From assembly GCA_017513245.1 (NCBI GenBank), contig JAFXGK010000019.1, positions 1-64,000 of the forward strand: a stretch of 64,000 nt of DNA, read 5' to 3'. The notes beneath the pieces are model-generated. The model worked only from the letters and a program-made list of their open reading frames with translations, was not told where the DNA came from and did not search any database. Numbering within the stretch: the first letter of the stretch is position 1; each line of letters opens with the position of its first letter. The position numbers were made by a program, and so were the translations under genes. The stretch is from Clostridia bacterium. Its GTDB lineage: Bacteria > Bacillota > Clostridia > Oscillospirales > Acutalibacteraceae. Of this stretch, positions 57,085 through 64,000 are shown piece after piece.

Positions 57085-59007
57085 ATGAAATGTGAACTTT
57101 TTGACAGTGGAAAATTTTTTGTGGGCGTAAACTATTGGGCCTCAAACGCAGGCATCGATATGTGGACCCAATGGGACGAAAAGGTTGTAATCCGCGACCT
57201 TGATTTGCTTATTGAGTCTAATATTCGCGTTATAAGAATGTTCCCGCTTTGGAGTGAGTTTCAACCTATAAAAAATCAGTTTGCCGGCAATCACAGCAAA
57301 CGTGATATTTCGATAGACGATATGCCTAAGCCCCATACCGTTGAGGCAGCGGCAGGTATCGACCCCATTATGATTTCAAGACTTGACCGTTTTCTTGATT
57401 TGTGCCTTGAGCGTGGTATTCAGGTAATGATCGGTCTGATGACCGGTTGGATGAGCGGCAAGCTATACGTTCCGCGCGCTCTTGAACACGCCAATATCTA
57501 CACCGATCCCACCGCCCTTAAATGGCAGCAGAAATATGTAAAATATATGGTAAACCGCTACAAGGACCATGAGGCTCTCGTAGCTTGGGATATAGGCAAC
57601 GAATGCAACTGCATGGACGTAACCGACGACCCCGACTGCGCCTATACCTGGTCGGCCCTTATTACAAATGCTATTAAGGCCGAGGACAAGCTTCATCCCG
57701 TTATCTCGGGAATGCACGGCTTAAATCCTAACGGTGTATGGCGTCCGCAGGATCAGGGTGAAATCACCGACGTTCTGTGCACACACCCCTATCCCGCATT
57801 TACCGAGCACTGCGAAACCGATGAGGTTAACCGTATGAAATCGGCCAACCACGCCGTAGCGGAGTCGCTTTATTATCGCGGACTCGGCGGCAAGCCCTGC
57901 TTCGCAGAGGAGATAAACACCTTAGGCCCCATGTTCGCAAATCAAAAGCTTATAGCAGCCAATGCCGATATGGCCCTTTTCGGCCTTTGGGCACACGACT
58001 GTAACGGCTTTATGTGGTGGTGCGCCTGCAACCAGAGCGCCCTCAACAATATACCCTACGACTGGTGTGCGCTCGAGCGTGAGCTCGCCCTCATAAATGC
58101 CGACGGCAGCCACATTCCCGCGCTCGACAGCATGACCGACTTTTCTAAATTCATCGAGCGCTTTGGCAAGCCTCTGCCGCGCCGCAAGGCCGACGCCGTT
58201 TGCATCCTTGTTAAAAATCAGGATTCTTGGGGTGTTGCCTACGGCACCTTCTTGCTCGCAAAGCAGGCAGGAATCGAACTCGAGTTCGCATTCCATGACC
58301 AGGAAATCCCCGAGGCCGAGGCCTACTTTATGCCCTCGCTCTCGCTCTACGGCGAGCCTACAAAGCACCTTCAGAACGAGCTTTTACGTCGCGTAAGAGA
58401 AAACGGCGCAACCCTCTACATATCTATGGACGGCGGTATGATGTCCGAGTTCCCACAGGTTACGGGATTCGAACTTGTATCGCGCAGCGTTGCCACTGCC
58501 GTTAAGGAGGTAACCTTCGAAGGCGATACACTTCACCTGCGTCCCCATTACGAAATGAAACTCAAGGCCCTCACCGCAGAGGTTCTGGCTTCCGACCAGT
58601 TCGGTCAGCCCGTATTCGGCGTACAGAAGATAGGCAAGGGCAAGGTTTACTTCTGCAATGCTCCCATTGAGTATACCGCAGTTACCACCCCCTCGTTTGT
58701 CGACGGAGTAAACCACGAAGAATATCATAAACTTTATCGCGCAATGGGCATTGGCAAAAGCAAGGCCGCAAGTAAATGCAGCCCCTATATCGGCCTTACC
58801 GAGCATATAGAGGATGAAAACGTTCGTTATGCGCTGGTTATCAACTACCTGCCCGAAATCGCAACCGAGGATATTAAACTTAACGGCTTTGCCGCCGACA
58901 GTATCGACAGTGTTCGCGGCGACGCAACCTTCACAGCCACAGCCGACGGTATTAAGGTTACCCTCGCACCCAACAGCGGCGCAGTAGTAAAGTTGACAAA
59001 AAAGTAA
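57085..59007 (+). CDS. Cytosolic glycoside hydrolase, clan A type
   Basis: This 640-residue enzyme opens F-F-V-G-V-N-Y-W-A-S-N-A-G, a common start of GH5-like (alpha/beta)8 barrels. The acid/base Glu is probably in V-A-W-D-I-G-N-E-C-N (about 168-177) and the nucleophile in P-C-F-A-E-E-I-N-T-L-G. After the barrel (to about 370) comes a second domain like the glutamine-amidotransferase-like domain of GH42/GH5 enzymes, then a small beta domain. There is no signal peptide, so it likely acts on imported mannosides or glucosides. GGGAGTG precedes the ATG. The substrate cannot be named. Confidence 0.85.
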   Translation: MKCELFDSGKFFVGVNYWASNAGIDMWTQWDEKVVIRDLDLLIESNIRVIRMFPLWSEFQPIKNQFAGNHSKRDISIDDMPKPHTVEAAAGIDPIMISRLDRFLDLCLERGIQVMIGLMTGWMSGKLYVPRALEHANIYTDPTALKWQQKYVKYMVNRYKDHEALVAWDIGNECNCMDVTDDPDCAYTWSALITNAIKAEDKLHPVISGMHGLNPNGVWRPQDQGEITDVLCTHPYPAFTEHCETDEVNRMKSANHAVAESLYYRGLGGKPCFAEEINTLGPMFANQKLIAANADMALFGLWAHDCNGFMWWCACNQSALNNIPYDWCALERELALINADGSHIPALDSMTDFSKFIERFGKPLPRRKADAVCILVKNQDSWGVAYGTFLLAKQAGIELEFAFHDQEIPEAEAYFMPSLSLYGEPTKHLQNELLRRVRENGATLYISMDGGMMSEFPQVTGFELVSRSVATAVKEVTFEGDTLHLRPHYEMKLKALTAEVLASDQFGQPVFGVQKIGKGKVYFCNAPIEYTAVTTPSFVDGVNHEEYHKLYRAMGIGKSKAASKCSPYIGLTEHIEDENVRYALVINYLPEIATEDIKLNGFAADSIDSVRGDATFTATADGIKVTLAPNSGAVVKLTKK

Positions 59008-59052
59008 AAATATAATATAATTGTCAGGTAAATAATTTTAGGAGGAACGCCA

Positions 59053-59586
59053 ATGAAGGTTACAGCAATTCTCGCTATCGTGCTCTGCTTAGTATTTTTG
59101 GTTTCCCTTTCCCTTACAGGCTGTAAGAATAAAAAAGATGATTACTATATGGGTGGTTCCGAATACGACTCGCTCATATCGGATATTGAGAGCGGCAAGA
59201 CCAATCCACCCACCTCGTCCGATGAGGACGGTAAGGACGTTACAGTTCCTCCCGAGGATGGCAGCGATGAGTCCAACGGCGACGAGTTAGAAGACAACTC
59301 CTCGTCCAAAAAGCCTGCTCCCAACAGCGGTTCAAGCAGCTCTTCCAAGAAGCCCTCTTCGTCTTCTTCCAAAAAGGAAGAATCATCCTCTTCCAAGAAA
59401 GAAGAGTCTTCGTCCTCTAAGAAGGAAGAATCCTCTTCATCCAAAAAGGAAGAATCTTCTTCGTCCAAGAAGGAGGAGTCCTCTTCTAAGCCTGAGGAAT
59501 CTTCATCCAGTAAGCCGGCATCTTCTTCGTCGTCGAGCAAGCCCGGCATCTCCACTTCCAGACCCAGCAATTTACCTATCGTTTAA
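59053..59586 (+). CDS. Ser/Lys/Glu-repeat lipoprotein
   Basis: This 177-residue lipoprotein has a signal peptide ending L-T-G-C and a basic patch after the anchor Cys. An acidic stretch follows, then a low-complexity domain from about residue 82 made of Ser runs, K-K and E-E blocks. Five exact S-S-S-S-K-K-E-E units lie in a row (residues 103-142). The C-terminus P-G-I-S-T-S-R-P-S-N-L-P-I-V is free. It may span or coat the wall; no enzyme motif is seen. AGGAGG precedes the ATG. Confidence 0.82.
   Translation: MKVTAILAIVLCLVFLVSLSLTGCKNKKDDYYMGGSEYDSLISDIESGKTNPPTSSDEDGKDVTVPPEDGSDESNGDELEDNSSSKKPAPNSGSSSSSKKPSSSSSKKEESSSSKKEESSSSKKEESSSSKKEESSSSKKEESSSKPEESSSSKPASSSSSSKPGISTSRPSNLPIV
59359..59478 (+). 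repeat. Five 24-base units in the lipoprotein gene
   Basis: Each unit encodes S-S-S-S-K-K-E-E. The units use different Ser, Lys and Glu codons, so the protein repeat is kept while the DNA has diverged, which argues for selection on the protein. Confidence 0.9.
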
Positions 59587-59595
59587 TCAAAGAAA

Positions 59596-59630
59596 AAACC
59601 TCTCTGCACTGCAGAGAGGTTTCTTTTTAT
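59596..59630. terminator. Bidirectional terminator
   Basis: A perfect inverted repeat AAACCTCTCTGCA-C-TGCAGAGAGGTTT with T-run lies between the lipoprotein gene and aroK. Confidence 0.9.
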
Positions 59631-60128
59631 CTATAGTCCCAAAGCGGAGGCTATCTTTTGCGCGTTTTCGGCAAGGTCGGCCTTATCGCAGTCCACCGTA
59701 ATATCGGCATACTTTTTATAAAGCGGCATACGCTCGTTATAAATATCGGCAATGGTTTGTCCGTCACGAAACATTATTCCTCGCGTGTTAAGGTTTGTAA
59801 TTCGCTTTTCGAGTTCCCGGACAGAAACGTCCAAAAAAACTACGGTGCCGATATTCTTAAGGTGTTCCATAGCTTCTTTTCCGTATACGGCGCTTCCACC
59901 CGTAGCAATAACGGTGCGCTCGGCCGAAACCGAAGCGTTAACCTCGTTTTCCACCTTAGCAAAATAATCATTGCCGCTGTCGCGTATAATCTCGAAAAGT
60001 TTTCGTCCTTCCTTTTCCTGAATAAGCAGGTCGGTATCGACAAAGCGGTATCCGATTATCTTGGCCAGCAAAACGCCGACCGTACTCTTGCCCGAACCGG
60101 GCATACCGATAAGAATTATATTGCTCAT
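59631..60128 (-). CDS. aroK: Shikimate kinase
   Basis: AroK phosphorylates shikimate in the aromatic amino-acid pathway. The P-loop G-M-P-G-S-G-K-S-T-V-G (7-17), F-V-D-T-D (Asp of substrate and Mg2+), A-T-G-G-S-A-V (usually G-G-G) and the lid with R are present. The length is 165 residues. Start 60128 follows TAGGAG, which lies in the intergenic tail of the LacI-type gene. Other aro genes are absent from the window. Confidence 0.93.
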   Translation of the reverse strand: MSNIILIGMPGSGKSTVGVLLAKIIGYRFVDTDLLIQEKEGRKLFEIIRDSGNDYFAKVENEVNASVSAERTVIATGGSAVYGKEAMEHLKNIGTVVFLDVSVRELEKRITNLNTRGIMFRDGQTIADIYNERMPLYKKYADITVDCDKADLAENAQKIASALGL

Positions 60129-60136
60129 AAAAACTC

Positions 60137-60616
60137 CTAAAAAAGCCAAATATCTTCCTTTTTCTCTTTTGCGGTTTCTACCGTCTCCTCACCCAAGAGC
60201 GAAGCGACAGCGGCGGCCGTGCCGTCGGCGTCACCGCGGTGAACACAGCAGGGAACAGAGCACTCTGTTTCCTTAACGTCCGAGAATATAACAGCGTCAA
60301 CGCCCAAAACGTCACAAAGTATATACGTTGCGTTGGCCTCATCGCACACAACGGCGTAAAAACCGTAGTTGCGCAGTGCGCGGCAAAGGCGCGAGAGCGT
60401 CATTGAATCGCGTATATCCGAGGTCGCTATACCAACCGTATTAGGCATACCGATGCGCTTTTTACGCTTGATTGCCTTGTCGTAATATCCCGTTTCTCGT
60501 GCGGCGCGAAGAATAATTTCTTTGGCCTCGCGGCTTATTTCACTACTGTCGGAAAGGGCCTTTGAAACGGTCGAAATAGAATATCCCGTAAGCTTTGCAA
60601 GCTCGGTAACGGTCAT
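60137..60616 (-). CDS. Short LacI-type regulator
   Basis: The first 55 residues are a full LacI helix-turn-helix and hinge: V-T-E-L-A-K-L-T-G-Y-S-I-S-T-V-S-K-A-L-S-D. The sensor part is only about 100 residues, against about 270 in normal LacI proteins. It ends with G-I-A-T-S-D-I-R-D-S and a few strands of the first periplasmic-binding lobe, then an acidic tail. It could be an intact small regulator or a decayed gene; the frame is clean and its promoter is strong. It is cotranscribed with aroK. Confidence 0.8.
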   Translation of the reverse strand: MTVTELAKLTGYSISTVSKALSDSSEISREAKEIILRAARETGYYDKAIKRKKRIGMPNTVGIATSDIRDSMTLSRLCRALRNYGFYAVVCDEANATYILCDVLGVDAVIFSDVKETECSVPCCVHRGDADGTAAAVASLLGEETVETAKEKKEDIWLF

Positions 60617-60636
60617 AATATCAACTCCTTATGTTT

Positions 60637-60665
60637 ATGATATTATTATTTTACCGCTTTGTCAA
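60637..60665 (-). promoter_or_regulatory. Promoter of the LacI-type gene and aroK
   Basis: TTGACA (60665-60660), 17 bases and TATCAT (60642-60637) on the minus strand. ATAATATCA/TGATATTAT (60616-60624 with 60638-60646) is an inverted repeat around the transcript start that could serve as an operator. Confidence 0.7.
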
Positions 60666-60673
60666 TAATTTTG

Positions 60674-60686
60674 CGAAAAATTTTCG
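60674..60686. promoter_or_regulatory. Palindrome between divergent promoters
   Basis: CGAAAA-A-TTTTCG sits between the two outward promoters. It is a candidate site for the LacI-type protein, by position only. Confidence 0.35.
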
Positions 60687-60691
60687 TTTTA

Positions 60692-60720
60692 TTGACATAA
60701 AGCTTTATATACCGTATAAT
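60692..60720 (+). promoter_or_regulatory. Promoter of the HAD phosphatase gene
   Basis: TTGACA (60692-60697), 17 bases and TATAAT (60715-60720): a full-consensus sigma-A promoter. Confidence 0.85.
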
Positions 60721-60757
60721 GTAGAAAGAAAACTAAGGCTAATCGGAAGTGATTTTT

Positions 60758-61540
60758 TTGAAAAAGTATAAGCTTTATTTATTGGATATGGACGGAACGA
60801 TATACCTCGGAAACAATCTGTTTCCGCAAACGCCGCCTTTTCTTGATTTTGTAAAGGAAAACGGTGCGTCCTATATGTTCCTCACGAACAATTCCTCCTC
60901 CAGCGCCGATAAATATGTTAAACGCTTGCACTCTATGGGACTTGATTTTATAAAGAAGGAGGATTTTTTAACCTCCACCCACGCTACGATCGAATACCTG
61001 AAGGAAAACTACGCCGGCAAAAAATTCTACGCATTCGGAACCCGTTCATTTGTAACCGAGCTTGAGGAAAGCGGTATTAAACTCACCACCGAGCTTGAAG
61101 ATGATATTGACGCTATCGTTATGGGCTTCGATACCGAGCTTACCTTCAAAAAACTTGACGACGTTTGTCAGCTGCTCGTTCGCGGAGTTGACTATATCGC
61201 AACCCATCCCGATTACGTTTGCCCCACTTCCTATGGCTTTGTGCCGGATTGCGGCGCTGTAACCGAGATGCTCTATATGGCAACGGGACGACGTCCCCAC
61301 GTTATCGGCAAGCCCCAGCCGGCCATGATTGAACTGGCATTAAAGCAAAAGGGACTTGAAAAGAGCGACGCTATGTTTATAGGCGACCGACTCTATACCG
61401 ATATTGCCTGCGGATGCAACGCAGGTATCGATACTGCATTTGTGCTTTCGGGCGAGGGAACGCTTGAAGACCTCGAAAAGAGCGAAGCCAAACCGACCTA
61501 CGTACTTAAGGATATCGGCGAATGCATAGTTAAAGACTAA
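60758..61540 (+). CDS. HAD-IIA sugar phosphatase (NagD/PGP-like)
   Basis: This haloacid dehalogenase-type phosphatase of about 260 residues has motif I L-D-M-D-G-T-I-Y-L-G (9-18), motif II F-L-T-N-N-S-S-S, the C2 cap and motif III/IV G-K-P-Q-P-A-M followed by F-I-G-D-R-L-Y-T-D-I. Relatives clear nucleoside or sugar phosphates such as phosphoglycolate. TTG 60758 behind GGAAGTGAT is the likely start; GTG 60749 lies on the ribosome site. It is transcribed alone. Confidence 0.93.
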   Translation: MKKYKLYLLDMDGTIYLGNNLFPQTPPFLDFVKENGASYMFLTNNSSSSADKYVKRLHSMGLDFIKKEDFLTSTHATIEYLKENYAGKKFYAFGTRSFVTELEESGIKLTTELEDDIDAIVMGFDTELTFKKLDDVCQLLVRGVDYIATHPDYVCPTSYGFVPDCGAVTEMLYMATGRRPHVIGKPQPAMIELALKQKGLEKSDAMFIGDRLYTDIACGCNAGIDTAFVLSGEGTLEDLEKSEAKPTYVLKDIGECIVKD

Positions 61541-61542
61541 AA

Positions 61543-61577
61543 AAAGGACCCGTACCAAAACGGTACGGGTCCTTTAA
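61543..61577. terminator. Bidirectional terminator
   Basis: A 14-base-pair stem AAAGGACCCGTACC/GGTACGGGTCCTTT with an AAAAC loop lies between convergent genes. Confidence 0.93.
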
Positions 61578-61579
61578 AT

Positions 61580-62122
61580 TTACCAAAGCGATTTGTTAGC
61601 GGTGGAAACGGCGACAGCGCCGCTGTCGAGCGCGGCCTTAACCTCCTCGGGGGTTTCAATCAGTCCGCCGGCGATAATCGGAATGTCGGTGCATCCGCAG
61701 AAGCGGCGAATAACCTTAGGGATAACGCCCGGCATAATCTCGATATACGAGGGATGGAAGTTGCCTGCGGCGTTGGCCGATGTTTGTGTTGCCTGCGAAT
61801 CGATAGAGAAGATTCGCTGTACGGTCGGAATGCCGTGTTCCCTTGCTGCGCGGATAATGCCGGTACGGGTGCTGATAATTCCGTCAACCCCCAACTTTGC
61901 GAGGAAAGCAACCCCTGCGTTATCGCGGCCAATTCCTTCTGACATATCGAGATGGATAAAAAGTTTTTTGCCTGCGCTCTTTGCGCGGTCAATCCAATTC
62001 TCGACTGTTAAAATGTTGGAGCACAGTAAAAAAATACAGTCTACCGAACTATTAAGGGCGGTGCAAAATTCTTCTTCGGTGCGAACGGCGGCAATAATTT
62101 TCTTATTTCCGAAATCATTCAT
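61580..62122 (-). CDS. glpP: Glycerol-3-phosphate antiterminator GlpP
   Basis: GlpP binds glycerol-3-phosphate and glp leader mRNA, letting transcription of glycerol genes proceed. The 180-residue barrel has the family pieces I-A-A-V-R, I-F-L-L-C, K-x-L-F-I-H-L-D-M-x-E-G-I-G-R-D, S-T-R-x-x-I-I-R-A-A, Q-R-I-F-S-I-D-S and P-I-I-A-G-G-L-I. No glpF, glpK or glpD lies in the window, so its targets are elsewhere. AAAGGAAG precedes the ATG and a strong promoter lies upstream. Confidence 0.93.
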   Translation of the reverse strand: MNDFGNKKIIAAVRTEEEFCTALNSSVDCIFLLCSNILTVENWIDRAKSAGKKLFIHLDMSEGIGRDNAGVAFLAKLGVDGIISTRTGIIRAAREHGIPTVQRIFSIDSQATQTSANAAGNFHPSYIEIMPGVIPKVIRRFCGCTDIPIIAGGLIETPEEVKAALDSGAVAVSTANKSLW

Positions 62123-62182
62123 TTTTTTATTCTTCCTTTCACCGTGCGTATCTCAAAATCTCTGCACCATTAGTATATTAAA

Positions 62183-62211
62183 ATTGTAACACTACAAAAA
62201 TAATCTGTCAA
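62183..62211 (-). promoter_or_regulatory. Promoter of glpP
   Basis: TTGACA (62211-62206), 17 bases and TACAAT (62188-62183) on the minus strand, starting right after the yfcE-like stop codon region. Confidence 0.75.
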
Positions 62212-62215
62212 GCGG

Positions 62216-62686
62216 TCATATTTTTACGATATTCGCAAAAATGCCTCCGCCTTCAATATCAATCGTGGCGTAGCTGTCAAAGCGTTGCCCCTTACCGATC
62301 GAGCCGGGGTTTATAACGTAAAGTCCGTCAAGATAGGTGGTTTCGGGCAGGTGAGTGTGCCCGTAGAGGATGATATCGGCCCCCGCGGCGCGAGCGTAGG
62401 ATATGAGTCGCTCGGTACCCGATTTGACCGAAAAAGCGTGTCCGTGGGTGTAAATAATCTTTTTGCCGCACAGAGTAATGCTTTTAGTGTGCATACCCGA
62501 AAACGAAAAATCGCAGTTGCCCGGCACGGTGTAGAAGGTAACGTCAGGATAAAGTTCGGGCAGGTGCTCAATATCCGAAACGCGGTCACCCAAAAAGAAA
62601 ACGTGGTTTATATTTTTCTGCTCCAGCAGCGCCGCTTCAACGCGGCTGCCTCGGCCGTGGCTATCCGAAAAAACGAGCACGCGCAT
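62216..62686 (-). CDS. YfcE-type phosphodiesterase
   Basis: This 156-residue metallophosphoesterase of the MJ0936/YfcE group has F-S-D-S-H-G (6-11), L-G-D, V-P-G-N-C-D, Y-T-H-G-H and Y-G-H-T-H, with N-P-G-S at the end: the full set of metal ligands. Family members cleave bis-p-nitrophenyl phosphate in vitro; the true substrate is unknown. GGAGG precedes the ATG. It is divergent from the small-protein cluster at 62.7 kb. Confidence 0.93.
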   Translation of the reverse strand: MRVLVFSDSHGRGSRVEAALLEQKNINHVFFLGDRVSDIEHLPELYPDVTFYTVPGNCDFSFSGMHTKSITLCGKKIIYTHGHAFSVKSGTERLISYARAAGADIILYGHTHLPETTYLDGLYVINPGSIGKGQRFDSYATIDIEGGGIFANIVKI

Positions 62687-62745
62687 AGTCTATCCTCCGA
62701 ATCATCAGCATATTAATAGTATACATAACTATGGTGGTGATTTCA

Positions 62746-62982
62746 ATGCAAAATAATATCGACCGCAAAAAACTGCTTGAGGCCATATCGGCACTATCAA
62801 AAAACGAAAACCTTAAAAAAGCGGTGTCGGACGGTAATTTTTCGGGCATACTTGCATCTCTGCCTGCCGATCAGGCAAAGGAACTCTCATCCCTTATGAA
62901 CGACAAGGCCGCCCGCGATAAGCTTATGTCCTCGCCGCAGGCAGCAGAGCTTTTAAAGAGGTTTAAGCAGGATGGAAAATAA
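62746..62982 (+). CDS. Small helical protein, cluster gene 1
   Basis: I do not recognise this 78-residue, highly charged helical protein. Repeated helices of about 18 residues (K-K-L-L-E-A-I-S-A-L, I-L-A-S-L-P-A-D-Q-A-K-E-L) give the look of a small helical bundle. ATG 62746 follows GGTGGTGAT. It overlaps the next gene by 11 bases, so the three genes from here to 63606 are likely one operon. Confidence 0.75.
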   Translation: MQNNIDRKKLLEAISALSKNENLKKAVSDGNFSGILASLPADQAKELSSLMNDKAARDKLMSSPQAAELLKRFKQDGK

Positions 62983-63298
62983 TCTTGCCGATAAAATTTC
63001 CGAGCTTCTCTCGGACCCCGAGGGAATGGCGCGAATCGAAGCGATGGCGCAGTCGATTTTGGGCGACGAACAAAAAAAGAGCGAGCAAGAGCCTGACCTT
63101 TCGGGAATAAACATAGCCGGAATGCTCTCGGCCCTTAAGAACAGTGGCGAGGACGACCGCAGCCGTCTGCTTTTAGCACTGCGGCCGCACCTGAGTCCCG
63201 AACGCCGCGAACGCGTAGACAAGGCGGTAAAGCTTTTGCGAATCGTGAGCATTATGCCGCTACTCAAAGAAAGCGGACTACTAAACGATATCTTATAA
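62972..63298 (+). CDS. Small helical protein, cluster gene 2
   Basis: This 108-residue protein of unknown function is rich in helix, with no membrane segment. It shares with gene 1 a short-helix pattern (I-S-E-L-L-S-D-P-E-G-M-A, M-L-S-A-L-K-N-S) and has a basic centre R-P-H-L-S-P-E-R-R-E-R-V. The ATG lies inside the end of gene 1 behind AAGAGG. I see such helical proteins as possible spore or phage-like structural parts, without proof. Confidence 0.78.
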   Translation: MENNLADKISELLSDPEGMARIEAMAQSILGDEQKKSEQEPDLSGINIAGMLSALKNSGEDDRSRLLLALRPHLSPERRERVDKAVKLLRIVSIMPLLKESGLLNDIL

Positions 63299-63312
63299 GG
63301 CAGGTGGGTAGT

Positions 63313-63606
63313 TTGGCGCAAGAAAACAACGATTTTTTTAAATTTTCGCCGCCGCCGAAGCGACCCGATTTTGTAAAACTTCGCGAGGAAAATACACCTC
63401 CGCCACAGCCGCCACAGCCGCCACAGCCGACGCGGAAACCTCCTCCGCCGCCCGAAAACAAGGGCTTTTCGATACTAAAAATGCTTAATCTTCGCGGTAT
63501 GGAATTCAATTCCGACCGCAAGCTGATAATAGCCGTAATGCTGTTGCTTTTGGGCGAGAGCGAGGACGAATTGCTGTTGTTGGCGCTGGTGTATATAATG
63601 CTGTAA
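63313..63606 (+). CDS. Proline-rich small protein, cluster gene 3
   Basis: This 97-residue protein has a Pro-rich middle (P-P-P-Q-P-P-Q-P-P-Q-P-T, about 28-50) and a hydrophobic, acidic C-terminal segment (about 73-97). TTG 63313 behind AGGTGG is the likely start; GTG 63304 is an option. The Pro-rich tether followed by a hydrophobic end suggests a short protein that docks to a membrane or partner. Its function is unknown. Confidence 0.7.
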   Translation: MAQENNDFFKFSPPPKRPDFVKLREENTPPPQPPQPPQPTRKPPPPPENKGFSILKMLNLRGMEFNSDRKLIIAVMLLLLGESEDELLLLALVYIML

Positions 63607-63607
63607 A

Positions 63608-63641
63608 AAAAGCCTACGACTAATTTTGTCGTAGGCTTTTA
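63608..63641. terminator. Bidirectional terminator
   Basis: An 11-base-pair stem AAGCCTACGAC/GTCGTAGGCTT with T-run lies between convergent genes. Confidence 0.92.
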
Positions 63642-63642
63642 A

Positions 63643-64000
63643 TTATCCGATTTTGGTAAGCGTTACGGGATAGCTGTTGCGGTAAGCATCGTCCGATAGC
63701 TGCGAGAGCGTAACGCTCTTACCGTTTTTCGATACCTCGTAATCGATACAGGCCGTCTGTGTTTCGGTGCTGATAACGTTCCAAATATCCTCGGGGAGCT
63801 TGCTTTCGAAATCGTCTATCGAGTTAAGCAGAGCAATTTTTCCGTCACGGGAGAGCCAGTAGGTAATACCCTTGGATACCTTGCCGTCGGCCGCCTGCTT
63901 TTTATATTCTTTATATTCCTTTTCAAGCCAATCCTCCATGCTCATATCATACACGCTTTCAATGCGGGAAGGCAGTTCCTTTGCGATAACTCCACGAAGA
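63643..64000 (-). CDS. C-terminal part of an unknown protein (cut by window edge)
   Basis: The frame stays open from the stop at 63643 to the window end. The ATG/GTG codons near 63954 are internal, since the upstream codons (S-R-I-E-S-V) read on without a stop and no ribosome site is seen. The visible 119 residues are soluble, with Asp/Glu/Lys-rich helix, then Y-W-L-S-R-D-G-K-I-A-L-L-N and a beta-rich end. The family is not recognised. It may be a Firmicute lipoprotein or secreted domain whose start lies outside. Confidence 0.65.
   Translation of the reverse strand, partial: LRGVIAKELPSRIESVYDMSMEDWLEKEYKEYKKQAADGKVSKGITYWLSRDGKIALLNSIDDFESKLPEDIWNVISTETQTACIDYEVSKNGKSVTLSQLSDDAYRNSYPVTLTKIG

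Noticed and set aside
59359-59478. CRISPR-like or satellite array
   Set aside because: Units are contiguous, coding and of period 24 without spacers; they encode a Ser/Lys/Glu repeat. No CRISPR array or cas gene was seen anywhere in the window.

Overview
The window looks like a chromosome segment of an anaerobic, Gram-positive gut Clostridium relative, most like Oscillospiraceae/Ruminococcaceae. The evidence is strong AGGAGG-type ribosome sites, TTGACA-N17-TATAAT promoters, a T-box before hisS, a LexA/DinR-type SOS site, lipoproteins with Ser-rich linkers, and the gene set itself: an Na+-pumping oxaloacetate decarboxylase, a GTP-type PEP carboxykinase and NifS/NifU. Species cannot be named from sequence alone. 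Almost everything reads as ordinary core chromosome. The accessory pieces are a phage-type tail-fibre and lysis cassette, a repeat-flanked orphan gene beside tRNA-Ser, and a repeat block inside the arginine operon.

Layout. 1-2.6 kb (minus strand): tmRNA, smpB, a coiled-coil protein, coaD and rsmD. 2.7-6.1 kb: oadG, a biotin carrier, oadB and oadA form a membrane sodium pump. 6.2-9.4 kb: a polar amino-acid ABC transporter, probably for arginine, preceded by ArgR-like boxes of the kind that also precede argC at 40 kb. 9.4-12.4 kb (minus): a lipoprotein, a U32 peptidase-family protein and zapA. 12.4-20.5 kb: apgM, then envelope genes (MBOAT acyltransferase, SGNH partner, D,D-carboxypeptidase, LTA-synthase-like enzyme). 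20.5-28.3 kb (minus): flavin reductase, luxS, an MBL hydrolase, a lipoprotein, the repeat/orphan/tRNA-Ser region, queT, nifU, nifS, rnhA, lexA and two half-size TSUP transporters.

28.3-31.1 kb: rpsO and pnp. 31.1-33.8 kb: a compact phage-like cassette (tail-fibre-like protein, small protein, M15 endolysin, XhlA-like protein, holin) with no head, terminase or integrase genes. 33.8-35.6 kb (minus): an SGNH esterase and an unknown protein. 35.6-39.9 kb: a sugar-phosphate transferase, a nucleotidyltransferase and pckA. 40-45.5 kb: argC-argJ-[repeat block]-argB-argD-argF. 45.5-46.4 kb: a DUF1292 protein, a probable 6S RNA and an AbrB-like regulator. 46.5-56.4 kb (minus): aspS and hisS behind a T-box, mgsA, a MinD-like ATPase, PBP2, mreD, mreC, mreB and a lipid kinase. 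56.6-59.6 kb: an NdoA/MazF toxin without a visible partner, a glycoside hydrolase and a Ser/Lys-repeat lipoprotein. 59.6-64 kb: aroK, a short LacI-type protein, a HAD phosphatase, glpP, a YfcE phosphodiesterase, three small proteins of unknown function and a gene cut by the window end.

The points most worth following are the T-box whose specifier region and acceptor-pairing bases favour tRNA-Asp (possibly Asp plus His) over tRNA-His alone, the shared ArgR-like boxes, the unassigned ~215-residue outer domain on the ABC permease, the stand-alone phage lysis cassette, the 166-bp repeats with a copied tRNA-Ser 3' end, and the repeats inside the arg operon.
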